Positions 8,290 through 17,358 of a DNA stretch of 64,000 nt are shown here, one piece after another; position 1 is the stretch's first letter; the number at the start of each line of letters is the position of its first letter. The DNA comes from DATFTF01 sp963825175 (lineage in GTDB: Bacteria > Acidobacteriota > Thermoanaerobaculia > UBA5066 > Gp7-AA6). The stretch spans positions 1,116,001 through 1,180,000 of the forward strand of contig CAWGSA010000002.1 in assembly GCA_963825175.1 (NCBI GenBank). The letters run 5' to 3'. The notes beneath the pieces are model-generated. The model ran no database searches and had not been told where the DNA came from. It saw only the letters and a program-made list of their open reading frames with translations. A program made the position numbers and the translations under genes.

Positions 8290-10091
8290 GAAGCAGCCTC
8301 CCCGGCCGGTACCGCCGCGGGATGCTCGAGCTCGGAGATCGCGACGTCGATCGATCGCACCAGATCCTGAACCCGGGCGAGATCCCCGTCTCCCATTTCG
8401 CTCCGGGCTCTCGCGATTCGGGCCGCCACCGGGAGCTCAAACAGGCGCGCGGCGGCGATGCCCCGCTCGATGGCCGCGAGGCCTCGTTCGCGCCACACCG
8501 AGAGGGCCTCGAGCAACGCCAGCTGCCGGGCGGGGGAGCACGAGGAGTCGTTGGGATCGAACGCGTTCTGGCGCAGGTAAGCCTCCTCGAACAGGGCCGC
8601 GCAGGAGAGCAGAAAGCGTTCGCGCTCGGGAAGGCTCTCGCTTCCGATGAGACGGGCCGTGGCTTCGATCTCCGCGGCCTGGTTCAGGAAGGCCAGGGTC
8701 TCGCGGCGTCGTCGGCCCCATTGCGGGCCGGCCTCCCGCGCCCACCACGCCTCGAGCTCCTCGGACACCTGCGAGTCGGAATCCTCGATGGAGACCGCTG
8801 GGAAGACGCGGGCCTCGGCGCGCTCCTTGTCCAGCGTCCAGAAGCATCCCGCGAAGCGCCGCGTGTGGCGTGTGACCGGTTCGGTCAGGTCTCCTCCCGG
8901 CGGGGAGATCGCGCCGATGAGCGTCACCGAGCCCTCGGCGCCGCAGAGCGCGCGGACGCGGCCGGCGCGCTCGTAGAACGCTGCCAGGCGGCTGGAGAGC
9001 GACGCGGGATAGCCCTCCTCGGCCGGGATCTCTTCGAGCCGGCCGGAGACTTCGCGCAGCGCCTCCGCCCACCGCGATGTCGAATCGGCCAGGACCGCGA
9101 CGTGGTATCCCATGTCGCGGTAGTACTCGGCGATCGCCGCGGCGGTGTACAGGGAGGCCTCGCGGGCGGCAACCGGCATGTTGGACGTGTTGGCGACCAG
9201 GACCGTGCGCTCGGAAAGCGGTCGGCCGGTCCGCGGGTCGACCAGACGCGGCAGATCGGTCAGAACCCGGGTCATCTCGTTGCCGCGTTCGCCGCACCCG
9301 ACGAAGACAATCACGTCGGCCCATGCCCACTTGCACAGTTGCTGCTGCGTCACGGTCTTTCCGGTTCCGAATCCGCCCGGCATGCCCGCAACGCCGCCGC
9401 GCGGCAGCGGGAAGAACGTGTCGAGGACCCTCTGGCCGGTGACGAGCGGAACCGACAGGGGCAGGCGCTGCGCGACGGGCCGGGGCTGGCGCACACGCCA
9501 GCGCTGAAAAAGCGGCAGGGAGATCTCGCCCTGCGCCGTCTCCACGCGGGCCGCCACGTCGGCCACCCGGCGCGGCCCGGGGGGCGCCACCTCGATGAGC
9601 CTTCCTTCGATGCCCGGCGGCACGAGCACGCGGTGCTCGATGGCCGCGCTCTCGCGCACCGTCGCCAGGATCGCACCGCCGGCGACGGATGCTCCCGCCG
9701 ATAGCCGCGGGGAAAAGTCCCACAGCCGGTCTCGATCGAGCGCCGGCGCGCTTCGCCCCCGGCCCAGGAAGTCCCCCTCCTCGCGCGCCAGCCAGTCGAG
9801 CGGTCGCTGGATCCCGTCGAAGACCGCCCCCAGGAGACCGGGCCCGAGCTCGACGCTCAAGGGCGCGCCCCCGGCGTAGAAGGGATCTCCCGGAGCCAGG
9901 CCCGAGGTGTCTTCGTAGACCTGAACCGTGGCCTGTTGGCCGGAGATCTCGATGACCTCTCCCAGGAGCTTTTCCTCGCCCACTCTGGCGACTTCGCCCA
10001 GCGCGACCGGAGCCCCGGTCTGCGCGCGGACGACGGGGCCGAACACTCCGGTCAGCCGGCCGCTTGGCCGGTCGGCGTCGGAAGCGCTCAC
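8286..10091 (-). CDS. atpA: A/V-type ATPase catalytic subunit A
   Basis: A 601-residue catalytic subunit that hydrolyses or makes ATP coupled to ion flow. The Walker A motif GGFGTGKT lies near residue 235, followed by QQQLCKW. The family's extra non-homologous insert precedes it, and GERGNEM, NTSNMPVAAREASLYT and DSTSRWAEALRE are the classic A-subunit blocks. The length is normal. The start overlaps the stop of subunit E, and the stop overlaps the start of B. Confidence 0.98.
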   Translation of the reverse strand: MSASDADRPSGRLTGVFGPVVRAQTGAPVALGEVARVGEEKLLGEVIEISGQQATVQVYEDTSGLAPGDPFYAGGAPLSVELGPGLLGAVFDGIQRPLDWLAREEGDFLGRGRSAPALDRDRLWDFSPRLSAGASVAGGAILATVRESAAIEHRVLVPPGIEGRLIEVAPPGPRRVADVAARVETAQGEISLPLFQRWRVRQPRPVAQRLPLSVPLVTGQRVLDTFFPLPRGGVAGMPGGFGTGKTVTQQQLCKWAWADVIVFVGCGERGNEMTRVLTDLPRLVDPRTGRPLSERTVLVANTSNMPVAAREASLYTAAAIAEYYRDMGYHVAVLADSTSRWAEALREVSGRLEEIPAEEGYPASLSSRLAAFYERAGRVRALCGAEGSVTLIGAISPPGGDLTEPVTRHTRRFAGCFWTLDKERAEARVFPAVSIEDSDSQVSEELEAWWAREAGPQWGRRRRETLAFLNQAAEIEATARLIGSESLPERERFLLSCAALFEEAYLRQNAFDPNDSSCSPARQLALLEALSVWRERGLAAIERGIAAARLFELPVAARIARARSEMGDGDLARVQDLVRSIDVAISELEHPAAVPAGEAAS

Positions 10092-10693
10092 GGCCCGTAG
10101 ACCTGCGCCACCGCGGCGCGCCAGACGGGCTCGAAGCGGCGCGCGCGCGCCTCCAGGCGATTATCCATCGCGGTGCGCCCGTCCGCGGTGCGGACGACAC
10201 AACCTCCGATCCCCGGCAGCGTCTCGACCGCCAGGCGGATGCGGCCCTTGCCGCGTCGCGCCGACAAGTCCGTCAGCTCGCTGCGGGCCAGCGCGGCATC
10301 GGACTCCCGAACGACCACCTCGAAATCGTCGCCCGGCAATTGATCGAGCGCCTCCGCGATCAAGCGGGCCAGCAGGGCGCGGCCTTCCCCGGGCTCCCCC
10401 CCTTGCGACAGCCGCTCGAGGCCCTGCCGGACGGTCTCGGCGACGAAGACTTCCCGCTCCTCCAGGGCTTCCCGACGATCGGCCCAATCCTCGCGCGCCA
10501 GAAGCTCGGCGGCCGCGCGCCGCGCCTGCGCCAGGCGCTCCAGCCGGCCGGGGATCTCCACCGGCTCCGCCGCGGCCGCGTCGGTCAACCGGCGCTCTTC
10601 CTCCTCGGCCTGCCGGCGAATCCTGGCCACCTCCGCGTCCACTTCTTCGTGGAGCGCTTCGACCAGCGACGCGACGCTTCCCAGCCCTTTCAC
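10088..10693 (-). CDS. atpE: A/V-type ATPase subunit E (peripheral stalk)
   Basis: A 201-residue peripheral-stalk subunit that pairs with the G/H-type subunit. The N-terminal half is a charged helix (EVARIRRQAEEEERRL), and the C-terminal half is a small globular domain with GGCVVRTADGRTAMDNRLEAR-like sequence, the conserved head of the family that contacts subunit B. It is coupled by 4-nt overlaps to F before it and A after it. Confidence 0.9.
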   Translation of the reverse strand: MKGLGSVASLVEALHEEVDAEVARIRRQAEEEERRLTDAAAAEPVEIPGRLERLAQARRAAAELLAREDWADRREALEEREVFVAETVRQGLERLSQGGEPGEGRALLARLIAEALDQLPGDDFEVVVRESDAALARSELTDLSARRGKGRIRLAVETLPGIGGCVVRTADGRTAMDNRLEARARRFEPVWRAAVAQVYGP

Positions 10694-10938
10694 GGCGGAG
10701 TCTCCGGAAGGAGGATGACCGCGGGCGGGAGTCCCGAGGCGGTCAGGCTCGCCAGCTCCGGGCGCAGCCAGCGGGCCACGGGCTCGGACAGGATCAGCAA
10801 ACCGACCTCCTCTTCCTGTCCCCGGATTCGGTCGAGCTCCCTGCGGGCGGACTCGGCATCCGGCGCGATGCGGCCGTCGAGTCCCGCAAGAGCGAACCCC
10901 CGCACGTCGCGCGGGGTGCCGAGCAGGAAGATCCTCAC
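10690..10938 (-). CDS. atpF: A/V-type ATPase subunit F (central stalk), GTG start
   Basis: A short 82-residue protein starting RIFLLGTPRDVRGFALAG, the usual beta-strand plus G-F-x-L-A-G pattern of subunit F, with VGLLILSEPVA in the middle. No ATG fits. The GTG at 10938 overlaps the TGA of subunit K (GTGA), which fixes the start. It is slightly shorter than many homologues (about 100 residues) because the C-terminal tail is brief. It binds subunit D in the rotor. Confidence 0.88.
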   Translation of the reverse strand: MRIFLLGTPRDVRGFALAGLDGRIAPDAESARRELDRIRGQEEEVGLLILSEPVARWLRPELASLTASGLPPAVILLPETPP

Positions 10939-11264
10939 GGAAGACGACCCAGGATCATGATCGCGATGATGAGCCCGTAGATCGCGATTCCCTCGGCCAG
11001 ACCGACGAAGAGCAGCGCCCGGCCTGCGGTCTCCGGCTTCTCGGCCACCGCTCCCATCGCCGCGCTCCCGACCACCGCCACGGCCACCGCCGCTCCGATG
11101 GCGCAGAGCCCGGTCACGAGCGCCGCGGAGATGAACACCCACTTGATGCTCTCGGGCGGGAGCGCCTGCGAGGCGGGCGCCGAGGAACCCGAGGGCGCCG
11201 CCAGCAAGGGCACGATCAAGAGGGCCAGTGGCGCCAGCGCCAGGAAGAGGATCTTTCGCTTCAT
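10935..11264 (-). CDS. atpK: A/V-type ATPase subunit K (membrane c-ring proteolipid)
   Basis: A 109-residue proteolipid that forms the rotating ion-binding ring. The first 23 residues look like a cleavable signal peptide, as in some bacterial and archaeal K subunits. Two membrane helices follow (VFISAALVTGLCAIG and LLFVGLAEGIAIYGL), and the second carries the ion-binding Glu. It is therefore a single-hairpin type. AAGGGAG precedes the ATG, which overlaps the subunit I stop. I cannot tell H+ from Na+ specificity from the sequence. Confidence 0.93.
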   Translation of the reverse strand: MKRKILFLALAPLALLIVPLLAAPSGSSAPASQALPPESIKWVFISAALVTGLCAIGAAVAVAVVGSAAMGAVAEKPETAGRALLFVGLAEGIAIYGLIIAIMILGRLP

Positions 11265-13237
11265 GTTCTTTCTCCCTTTGCCGCGCGCAGCATGAGCGGG
11301 CGATACGGCTCGCCGCCGCCGCGGAAGAACTTCCCGAAGAACTCGTAGTACTCCAGGCGCAGGACCTGGACGGAGACGGTCAAGCCCTCGAGCAGAATGA
11401 TGACTGCGTTGCCCGCCACGAGCAGCGCGACGGACAAGGCGCCGCCGCCCCGCATGCGGTCGAGCGTATCGGCCAGCGCGAAGAGCGCCAGGAACGCCCC
11501 GGCGTGCACCAGGGCGAAGGCCGCCACGCGGAGAAACGAGATCGTGTTGGCGAAGAAGGAAATGACCGAGTCCACCAGCTCGACGCTCGCCTCCAGGGCG
11601 GCGAGCCATCGGGGCCCGTCGCCGGTTCCGCGCCGCCGCGCGGGACGTCCTTTCTCCAGGAACGCCACGATCGGACGCTGGAACAGGAGGAGGAGGACGG
11701 GCACGGCGAACAAGACCGCCACGCACCACGCCGGCAGGCCGGACTCGCGCGCCAGGAGCGCCCGGAGGCCGAGGGCGGCCAGAACCCAGTAGCCGAAGGC
11801 GGGCAGGAGCCCGCGCGGACCGAAGAGCGCGGCTCCGCGTTCCCCTGCGCGCCACGTGTTGATGACGTTCAGGATCAGGCCGCCGGAGATGAGAACGACG
11901 CCCAGTCCGATGGCCACGGCCAGGAAGCGGTGCAGGTCGTGCATCGGTTCCATCCACAGCACCGGGAGCGCCCCTTCGATCCCGAAGAAGCTTCCGTACA
12001 GGAATCCGAAGACAGTGGAAGCGGAGCCCGCCTCCATCAGCAGGATTCCGTAGTCGAGGTAGCGCGGAATCCAGCGGAAGAGGGAGTAGCCGGCGAGGAA
12101 GAGAACCAGCCCATGCCCCACGTCTCCGAACATGAGGCCGAACATCAGAAGGAAGCTGACGGCGAAGAACGCGGTCGGCTCGATCTCGCCGTACGAGGTC
12201 GTGCCGTACAAATCGACGAGCTTCTGAAACGGGCGCAGCAGGACCGGATTGCGGTGGAGGATGGGAACCTTCAGGGCTCCCGCCGCCACCTCCGGCAGAT
12301 CTTCCGGCCGCTCGATCTCGACGACAACGCGTCCGTCGCAGCGGCTGGCCAGGGCCCGCCTCATCTTCTCGCCGCTCTCTTCGGGCACCCAGCCGGAGAT
12401 CACGACGAAGCGGCCGGCGGCGGCGAAGAATGTTTGAGCGCCCAGCAGAAGCAGACCCACCTGAGCCCGGCGCGACAGCTCCACCAGCCGGGGGCCCGCC
12501 ACGGCGCCTTCCTGCGCCAGCGCCTCTTCCAGCCGCTGTTCCTCCTCCCGCGCTTCCCGTTCCTGGCTCCGCATCCGCCCGGGATCCCTCTCGGCCGCCG
12601 CGTCGGGAACCGGAAAGGACGTCAGGGAAACCAGGCGGGCGGCTTCGTCGAGGCGTCCCCGGTCCGCGGCCGTGACCGCGGCGGCGACCAGGACGGTCTC
12701 TTCGTCCGCCTCGAGGGGGATCAGCGCGAAGGGAGACGGGGACAGAAGCGTGGCCAGCGTACCCATCTCGTCGACCGGCACCAGCCCGAATCGCAGCGCC
12801 AGCATCTTCGCGTGCGCCGCGCGTCCCAGGTCGACGCCGCAATGGTCGAGCCTCTCCAGCCTCGATGCGGCGGCCGCTGCGCGCACGCGGCGGTCCTGCG
12901 CCGCGGCGCGCGCCTGCCATTGGGCTTCGAAGGACGATTCCAGCGGGGCGAGATCTTCCTCCAGGAGCAGGCGCTCGCGCTCGAAGTCGAGGGCTTCGGC
13001 GGGCGGAAGCTTGCCCTCCGGCTCGGCCAGGGCGACGCCGCAGCGTTCGGCCAGTCGGCCGATGCGGCGAGCGAGATCCCGAAACGCGGCCAGCAGCTCC
13101 TGCGTGCCCGGAGGCGACGCGTCCGCCGCCGTGCGGCCGTGGGCCAGGTCCACCAGGTGCAGGAGACCCTCCGCCGCGATGCATCGCGTCACCGCCACCG
13201 CGTCCCGGTTAGGCGCCTGGACCCGCAGATGGACCAT
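11261..13237 (-). CDS. atpI: A/V-type ATPase subunit I (membrane stator, a-subunit type)
   Basis: The 658-residue subunit provides the stator half-channels. The start at 13237 is chosen because the protein then begins MVHLRVQAPNRDAVAV, the normal family start; the 65 codons upstream are low-complexity and overlap subunit C. The N-terminal cytoplasmic half contains the helical hairpin, and the C-terminal half has seven to eight membrane segments, including FFAVSFLLMFGLMFGDVGHG, the signature of the family. The spacing to subunit C is 20 nt, the only real gap inside the operon. Confidence 0.93.
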   Translation of the reverse strand: MVHLRVQAPNRDAVAVTRCIAAEGLLHLVDLAHGRTAADASPPGTQELLAAFRDLARRIGRLAERCGVALAEPEGKLPPAEALDFERERLLLEEDLAPLESSFEAQWQARAAAQDRRVRAAAAASRLERLDHCGVDLGRAAHAKMLALRFGLVPVDEMGTLATLLSPSPFALIPLEADEETVLVAAAVTAADRGRLDEAARLVSLTSFPVPDAAAERDPGRMRSQEREAREEEQRLEEALAQEGAVAGPRLVELSRRAQVGLLLLGAQTFFAAAGRFVVISGWVPEESGEKMRRALASRCDGRVVVEIERPEDLPEVAAGALKVPILHRNPVLLRPFQKLVDLYGTTSYGEIEPTAFFAVSFLLMFGLMFGDVGHGLVLFLAGYSLFRWIPRYLDYGILLMEAGSASTVFGFLYGSFFGIEGALPVLWMEPMHDLHRFLAVAIGLGVVLISGGLILNVINTWRAGERGAALFGPRGLLPAFGYWVLAALGLRALLARESGLPAWCVAVLFAVPVLLLLFQRPIVAFLEKGRPARRRGTGDGPRWLAALEASVELVDSVISFFANTISFLRVAAFALVHAGAFLALFALADTLDRMRGGGALSVALLVAGNAVIILLEGLTVSVQVLRLEYYEFFGKFFRGGGEPYRPLMLRAAKGERT

Positions 13238-13257
13238 GGGAACCGGGCGGAACACGG

Positions 13258-14265
13258 TCAAGGCTCCATGGCCGACGCGGCCAGCGCGCGCGAGAGAGCT
13301 GGAGGCGCGGCGTCGGTCGTCCGGGCGCTGCGCGCCACAGCCGAGAGGCCGCGCACCTCCTCCTCGCGCAGCAGGAGGAACGCCGCGGCCGGCGCCAGTC
13401 GAAAAGGGTAGCCGCGAAGGGCACGACGGCATTTTTCGCGTCGCTCACGCGCCAGCGCTCGGGCAAAGGCGTTCCAGTCGGGGACGGGCTTGAGCCGCTC
13501 GGCCAGCCGCGGAGGAAGGTGGGCCCCGAGAGGTCCCGCGTCCGGCGTCCATGCCGCCAGGGATCGCAGCGCCTGGGCGTTCTCTTCAAACCGCAGAAGA
13601 GCGGTCGCCGCCACGGCCGCATCGGCTGGCATCCGTCCCGAGGCGACGCTGCGGCGCAGAAGGTCGTAGTCGCGCTCCCGAACGAGCGCCGCGATCAGAT
13701 CGGCGGCGACCGCCTCCGCGCGCGGGAGCGAGCGGGCCTCCTCCGCGAGGCGGGCCCAGGCCCAGCGGTCCAACGCCAGCTCCGCCGCCGCGAGATCGGA
13801 CTCGTGGGCCTCGAGGACCGCGGCGACGATTTCCGCGTACGGCCCCGCGAGGTGGCGGGCTGCGTCGCGCAGGGATCCGGCGCCGCTCCAATCGGCCAGG
13901 TGGAGAGACTCCAATGCTCCGAGCGGCCTCCACAGGGAGGTCCACCGGGACGCGGGGAGCGACCGGCTGCGGGCGCGCCACGCGAGCTTCAGATTTTCGA
14001 TCTCGTGCAGGCCCAGGAGCGCGCGCCACAGCGGCGCCCCGCGCGGATAGTCCTGCAGAATCCGCGCGTAGTCCGCGACCAGCGCCGCGAACAGGAAGGC
14101 CGGAAGGCGTCCCGCGTCCCGCAGGGGATCGGCCTGGAGCGCCGTGGCCAGCGCCGAGGCGCTCGGTGCGGCGCGCAGGACGCGCAGGTCCTCGGGACCC
14201 CGGAGCCGCGACTTGCGGGCACGCAGCCGGGCGTTGGCGTAGGCGTCGGCGAAGAGTCCCATCAT
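13258..14265 (-). CDS. atpC: A/V-type ATPase subunit C (d-type, couples stalk to ring)
   Basis: A 335-residue, largely helical funnel-shaped subunit that joins the central stalk to the c-ring. A YANARLRARKSRL start, HEIENLKLAWRAR and a late ENLKLI-like repeat mark the family. Two consecutive ATGs (14265 and 14262) follow AAAGGA; the second has the better spacing. The first overlaps the preceding gene's stop. Alanine and arginine are very frequent, as in neighbours. Confidence 0.85.
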   Translation of the reverse strand: MMGLFADAYANARLRARKSRLRGPEDLRVLRAAPSASALATALQADPLRDAGRLPAFLFAALVADYARILQDYPRGAPLWRALLGLHEIENLKLAWRARSRSLPASRWTSLWRPLGALESLHLADWSGAGSLRDAARHLAGPYAEIVAAVLEAHESDLAAAELALDRWAWARLAEEARSLPRAEAVAADLIAALVRERDYDLLRRSVASGRMPADAAVAATALLRFEENAQALRSLAAWTPDAGPLGAHLPPRLAERLKPVPDWNAFARALARERREKCRRALRGYPFRLAPAAAFLLLREEEVRGLSAVARSARTTDAAPPALSRALAASAMEP

Positions 14266-14588
14266 TCCTTTACGGGTGGGCCGTCACGGACAATGCGGAC
14301 GAACGCCTCGACTGCCCGCTCCCGGAGGTCTCCAGAGAGGCGCCGGCGCTCCAGCCGAAACTCGGCCCGGCGCCGGGAACGCTCCGCGGCCGCCCGCTCG
14401 CCCTGTTCCCGAATACCGGCCAACTCCGCTTCGAGGGCGGCTTCCATACGGTGGAGCTTCTCCTCGCGTTCTCGAGCGAGACGGCGCTGCAGCCGGTCCA
14501 TGGCATCCCTGGCCTGCCCGCGGGCGGCGTCGAGCCGCGCCTGGCCCTCTTCGTCCGCGGCGATCAGACGCTCGAGGTCGGCGTTCAA
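14262..14588 (-). CDS. A/V-type ATPase G/H-type peripheral stalk subunit
   Basis: A 108-residue, almost entirely helical protein with heptad-like charged repeats (RDAMDRLQRRLAREREEK) and a short C-terminal tail. This fits the G/H subunit that forms the right-handed coiled coil of the stator with subunit E. It is the first gene of the ATPase operon and overlaps the subunit C start. The assignment rests on position, length and coiled-coil pattern rather than specific residues. Confidence 0.75.
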   Translation of the reverse strand: MNADLERLIAADEEGQARLDAARGQARDAMDRLQRRLAREREEKLHRMEAALEAELAGIREQGERAAAERSRRRAEFRLERRRLSGDLRERAVEAFVRIVRDGPPVKE

Positions 14589-15182
14589 GATCCTGCCTCG
14601 CGGCCGCGCAGGGACAGGGCGGGCCCGGCGAAGGGCCTTCCTTCACTCGCCCGGAGCGAATCGAGGTCCGCGCGCATGTCTGCCTCCGGTGACATCGATC
14701 GTACGGGCCCGGTGTCCAGCAGTCGTGATGTGGACGCATCAAGACTCGCGGCCCGCGAGCGCGTAGCGTGTCCGGAGCGATGTCCACGATTGCGCCAACG
14801 AGGGGTCGATCGTCTCTTTTCTCGATCCCGTACGTTTGGATGACCGCGATCACGCGGCGGAGAGGTTCGTCTCGCCGCGAGTGCGGAAACGACCGGCCGG
14901 ATACGGCGAGCGCATCACGCCCGGAGTGCAGTGGGCCGGCCGAAGCAGTTCTCACGGGCCCTGCAGACCCGCGGAAAACCGCCGTTCCGATCACCTTTAA
15001 AGCCTTGAGACTTAAATGTTTACAAATTGATACATCTGCATCATGGGCCGTTTCCGTCTCGACTTTAGAAATGCGACAGCAATGGAAAGGGAAGAAGTGA
15101 ACGTGAACGCGAACGCAAACACCGCCCTCCTGGAGGGTGGTTGCACAAGTCAAATGTCGCGCGTGTGCGCGAAGGAGGTCTC
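14589..15182. other. Divergent intergenic region between the ATPase and cytochrome operons
   Basis: A 594-nt region with no convincing gene. ORFs of 110 codons (+) and 289 codons (-) exist, but they lack a ribosome site and a recognisable fold, and they contain the promoter palindrome. The A+T content rises sharply around 14990-15060, as expected of a promoter. It holds the palindromic site described separately and must hold the unidentified ATPase promoter. Confidence 0.7.
15028..15071 (+). promoter_or_regulatory. Crp/Fnr-type palindrome and -10 box upstream of the MtrCAB-like operon
   Basis: The palindrome TGATACATCTGCATCA (15028-15043) fits TGATGCA-N2-TGCATCA with one mismatch. A TAGAAA -10 box (15066-15071) starts 22 nt after it. 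This is the geometry of a class II activator site centred near -41.5. The same arrangement recurs at 25170 and 28309. Confidence 0.65.
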
Positions 15183-17282
15183 ATGGGCGTGCTGAGGAAG
15201 GCTCTTCTTTTGGCGATCACTGCCGGAGCGATGACCGTCTCCGGAAGCCGAAACGGGCCGATCACGGTTGGTCCGCGCGGCGAGCTCTCACCGCAGGCGA
15301 TGTACTCGCCGCAGTCCAAAGAGCACTACCTCTCCACCGAGGACTTCACCTACGTGCGTCCGGGATTTCACATTGCGGTCAACAGCGTGACGATCGGGAC
15401 GGACAACAAGCCGCTCGTCGATCTCTCCTTCACCGACGATCTGGGCCAGCCGCTCGACCGGCTGGGCAACGTGACGCCGGGCGCGCTGTCGGCGAGCTTC
15501 GTGATCGCCTGGCTCAACCCGGACACGCTGGACTACGCCTCCTACATCAACACCACCGCGACGGCCGCTCCTCCGAGCACGATGGTGGGTAACAAGGCCA
15601 CCCAGGCCACCGGCGACTCCGGCGGGACCTGGACGGACCTGGACATCGGCCACGCGACCTACAAGTTCGGCAAAGCCTTGCCGGCGGGCTTCGACGCCAC
15701 GAAGACCACCACGCTCGGCATCTACGCGACGCGCAACACCACCGCGATCGTGGGGAAGAGCTACTACGCAAACGCCGAATATGACTTTCGGCCGGACGGA
15801 CAGGCCCTGACCGCAAAGTGGGACCTGATCCGCAACGACGCCTGCAACACATGCCATGACCCGATCTCCGCGCACGGCGGCTCGCGCCAGGACGTGAAGC
15901 TGTGCGTTCTCTGCCACAATCCGGGATCGACCGATCCGGACACCGGCAACACCGTGGACTTCAAGGTCATGATCCACAAGATCCACGACGGGGAGAAACT
16001 CCCCAGCGTCGTGGCCGGGAAGAAATACGAGATCATCGGGCACAGCCAGTCGGTCAACGACTATTCGACCGTCGCCTTCCCGCAGGACATCCGCAACTGC
16101 ACGACCTGCCACTCGGCGGCGGCGGCCGGCGCTCCGGCCTGGTACACCGAACCCACCCGGGCTGCCTGCGGCTCCTGCCATGACGATCTCGATTTCTCGA
16201 CCGGCGTCGGCCACGCCGGTGGGCCCTACAACGACGACACCCTCTGCGCCAGCTGCCACGCTCCGCAGGGAGACCGCGAGTACGATGCCTCGATCAAGGG
16301 TGCGCACACGGTGCCCCTGAAGTCGACACAGCTGAAGGGATTCAACGCCAAGATCGTCTCGGTGACGAACACGACTCCGGGCAGCAAGCCCACCGTCCAG
16401 TTCCAGTTGACCAATGGCGACGGTTCGGCGGTCGACCCCTCGACGCTCGGAAGCAACTTGAACCTGCTCCTGGGCGGCCCGACGTTCGAGTACGGCACCG
16501 GCGCGACGTCTCCGGCGCAGCCGTTCCGCGAGCGGGCCGACAAGGCCTCCTTTGACGGCACGACCGCGACCTACACGTTCACCAACGCCATTCCCGCCAC
16601 CGCGACCGGGACCTGGCTGGTCTCCATCGAGGCGCGCCGCACGGTGACCCTGAGTCCCGCCCCGATCAAGGGACCGGCGACGGTGACCGAAGGGGCCATC
16701 AATCCGATCTTCTACGTCGCGGTGACGGATTCCACGCCGGTCGCGCGGCGCACGGCGGTGGACATCGCCAAATGCAACAAGTGCCACGACCAGCTCTCTT
16801 TGCACGGCGGGCAGCGCCTCGCCATCGCCGAGTGCGTCATGTGCCACAACCCCAACGGGGACGATTCCGCCTTCCGCCCCGCGGACAAGGGTCCGGTCGA
16901 GTCGATCGACTTCAAGCGCATGATCCACCGGATCCACTCGGGTGAGAACCTGACCCAGGACTTCACGATCTACGGGTTCAGCGGCAGCATCAACAACTTC
17001 AACGAGGTCCGCTTCCCGGGCGACCGCCGCGACTGTCAGCAGTGCCACGTCGCCGGCGCCTACGTGGTCGCGGAGTTCCCGCCCACGGATCGCCTGTCCA
17101 CGATCACGCTTCGGGACTTCTTCAGCCCGCAGGGTCCGACCACCACGGCGTGCCTGGGTTGCCACGACGACCGGTCGCCGGCGGCCCACGCGTTCGTCAA
17201 CGCGGCGCCCTTTGGAGAAGCCTGCGCCGCGTGCCACGGACAGGACGCCGATTTCGCGGTCGACAAAGTTCATGCCCGTTAG
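15183..17282 (+). CDS. OmcA/MtrC-family decaheme c-type cytochrome (extracellular electron conduit)
   Basis: A 699-residue exported cytochrome with exactly ten CxxCH sites in two groups of five (CNTCH, CVLCH, CTTCH, CGSCH, CASCH, then CNKCH, CVMCH, CQQCH, CLGCH, CAACH), each group preceded by a beta-rich domain. This is the MtrC/OmcA plan. The ATG at 15183 follows AAGGAGG; the frame is open to a TTG at 15141, but that start has no ribosome site. The signal peptide (about 22 residues) ends without a lipobox Cys, unlike Shewanella MtrC. The following genes encode MtrA- and MtrB-like partners, so it probably passes electrons to an extracellular acceptor. Confidence 0.93.
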   Translation: MGVLRKALLLAITAGAMTVSGSRNGPITVGPRGELSPQAMYSPQSKEHYLSTEDFTYVRPGFHIAVNSVTIGTDNKPLVDLSFTDDLGQPLDRLGNVTPGALSASFVIAWLNPDTLDYASYINTTATAAPPSTMVGNKATQATGDSGGTWTDLDIGHATYKFGKALPAGFDATKTTTLGIYATRNTTAIVGKSYYANAEYDFRPDGQALTAKWDLIRNDACNTCHDPISAHGGSRQDVKLCVLCHNPGSTDPDTGNTVDFKVMIHKIHDGEKLPSVVAGKKYEIIGHSQSVNDYSTVAFPQDIRNCTTCHSAAAAGAPAWYTEPTRAACGSCHDDLDFSTGVGHAGGPYNDDTLCASCHAPQGDREYDASIKGAHTVPLKSTQLKGFNAKIVSVTNTTPGSKPTVQFQLTNGDGSAVDPSTLGSNLNLLLGGPTFEYGTGATSPAQPFRERADKASFDGTTATYTFTNAIPATATGTWLVSIEARRTVTLSPAPIKGPATVTEGAINPIFYVAVTDSTPVARRTAVDIAKCNKCHDQLSLHGGQRLAIAECVMCHNPNGDDSAFRPADKGPVESIDFKRMIHRIHSGENLTQDFTIYGFSGSINNFNEVRFPGDRRDCQQCHVAGAYVVAEFPPTDRLSTITLRDFFSPQGPTTTACLGCHDDRSPAAHAFVNAAPFGEACAACHGQDADFAVDKVHAR

Positions 17283-17296
17283 TTTCAACCGCTCGG

Positions 17297-17322
17297 GGAG
17301 CAGCCGGCCGCCCGGCTGCTCC
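17297..17322 (+). promoter_or_regulatory. Intercistronic hairpin between the two decaheme genes
   Basis: A perfect 11-bp stem (17297-17307 with 17312-17322) and a 4-nt loop lie in the 76-nt gap between the MtrC-like stop and the MtrA-like GTG. No T-run follows, so it is more likely an mRNA-processing, stability or partial attenuation element than a full terminator. Confidence 0.6.
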
Positions 17323-17358
17323 TCCGGCGTAAGCGCGCCCCGGGGCGGAGGTCCACCG

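Noticed and set aside
11228..13411. 727-codon + strand ORF opposite ATPase subunit I
   Set aside because: His/Gln/Arg-rich shadow of a clear subunit I gene with a family signature in the other strand.
15028..15043. Assignment of the palindrome as an NsrR or FNR site
   Set aside because: NsrR sites have a longer spacing between GATGCAT-type halves, and FNR sites are TTGAT-N4-ATCAA; the spacing here fits neither, so only a general Crp/Fnr-type call is made.
14284..15153. 289-codon minus-strand ORF across the divergent promoter region
   Set aside because: It overlaps the G/H-subunit gene, has no family features, and runs through the promoter palindrome.
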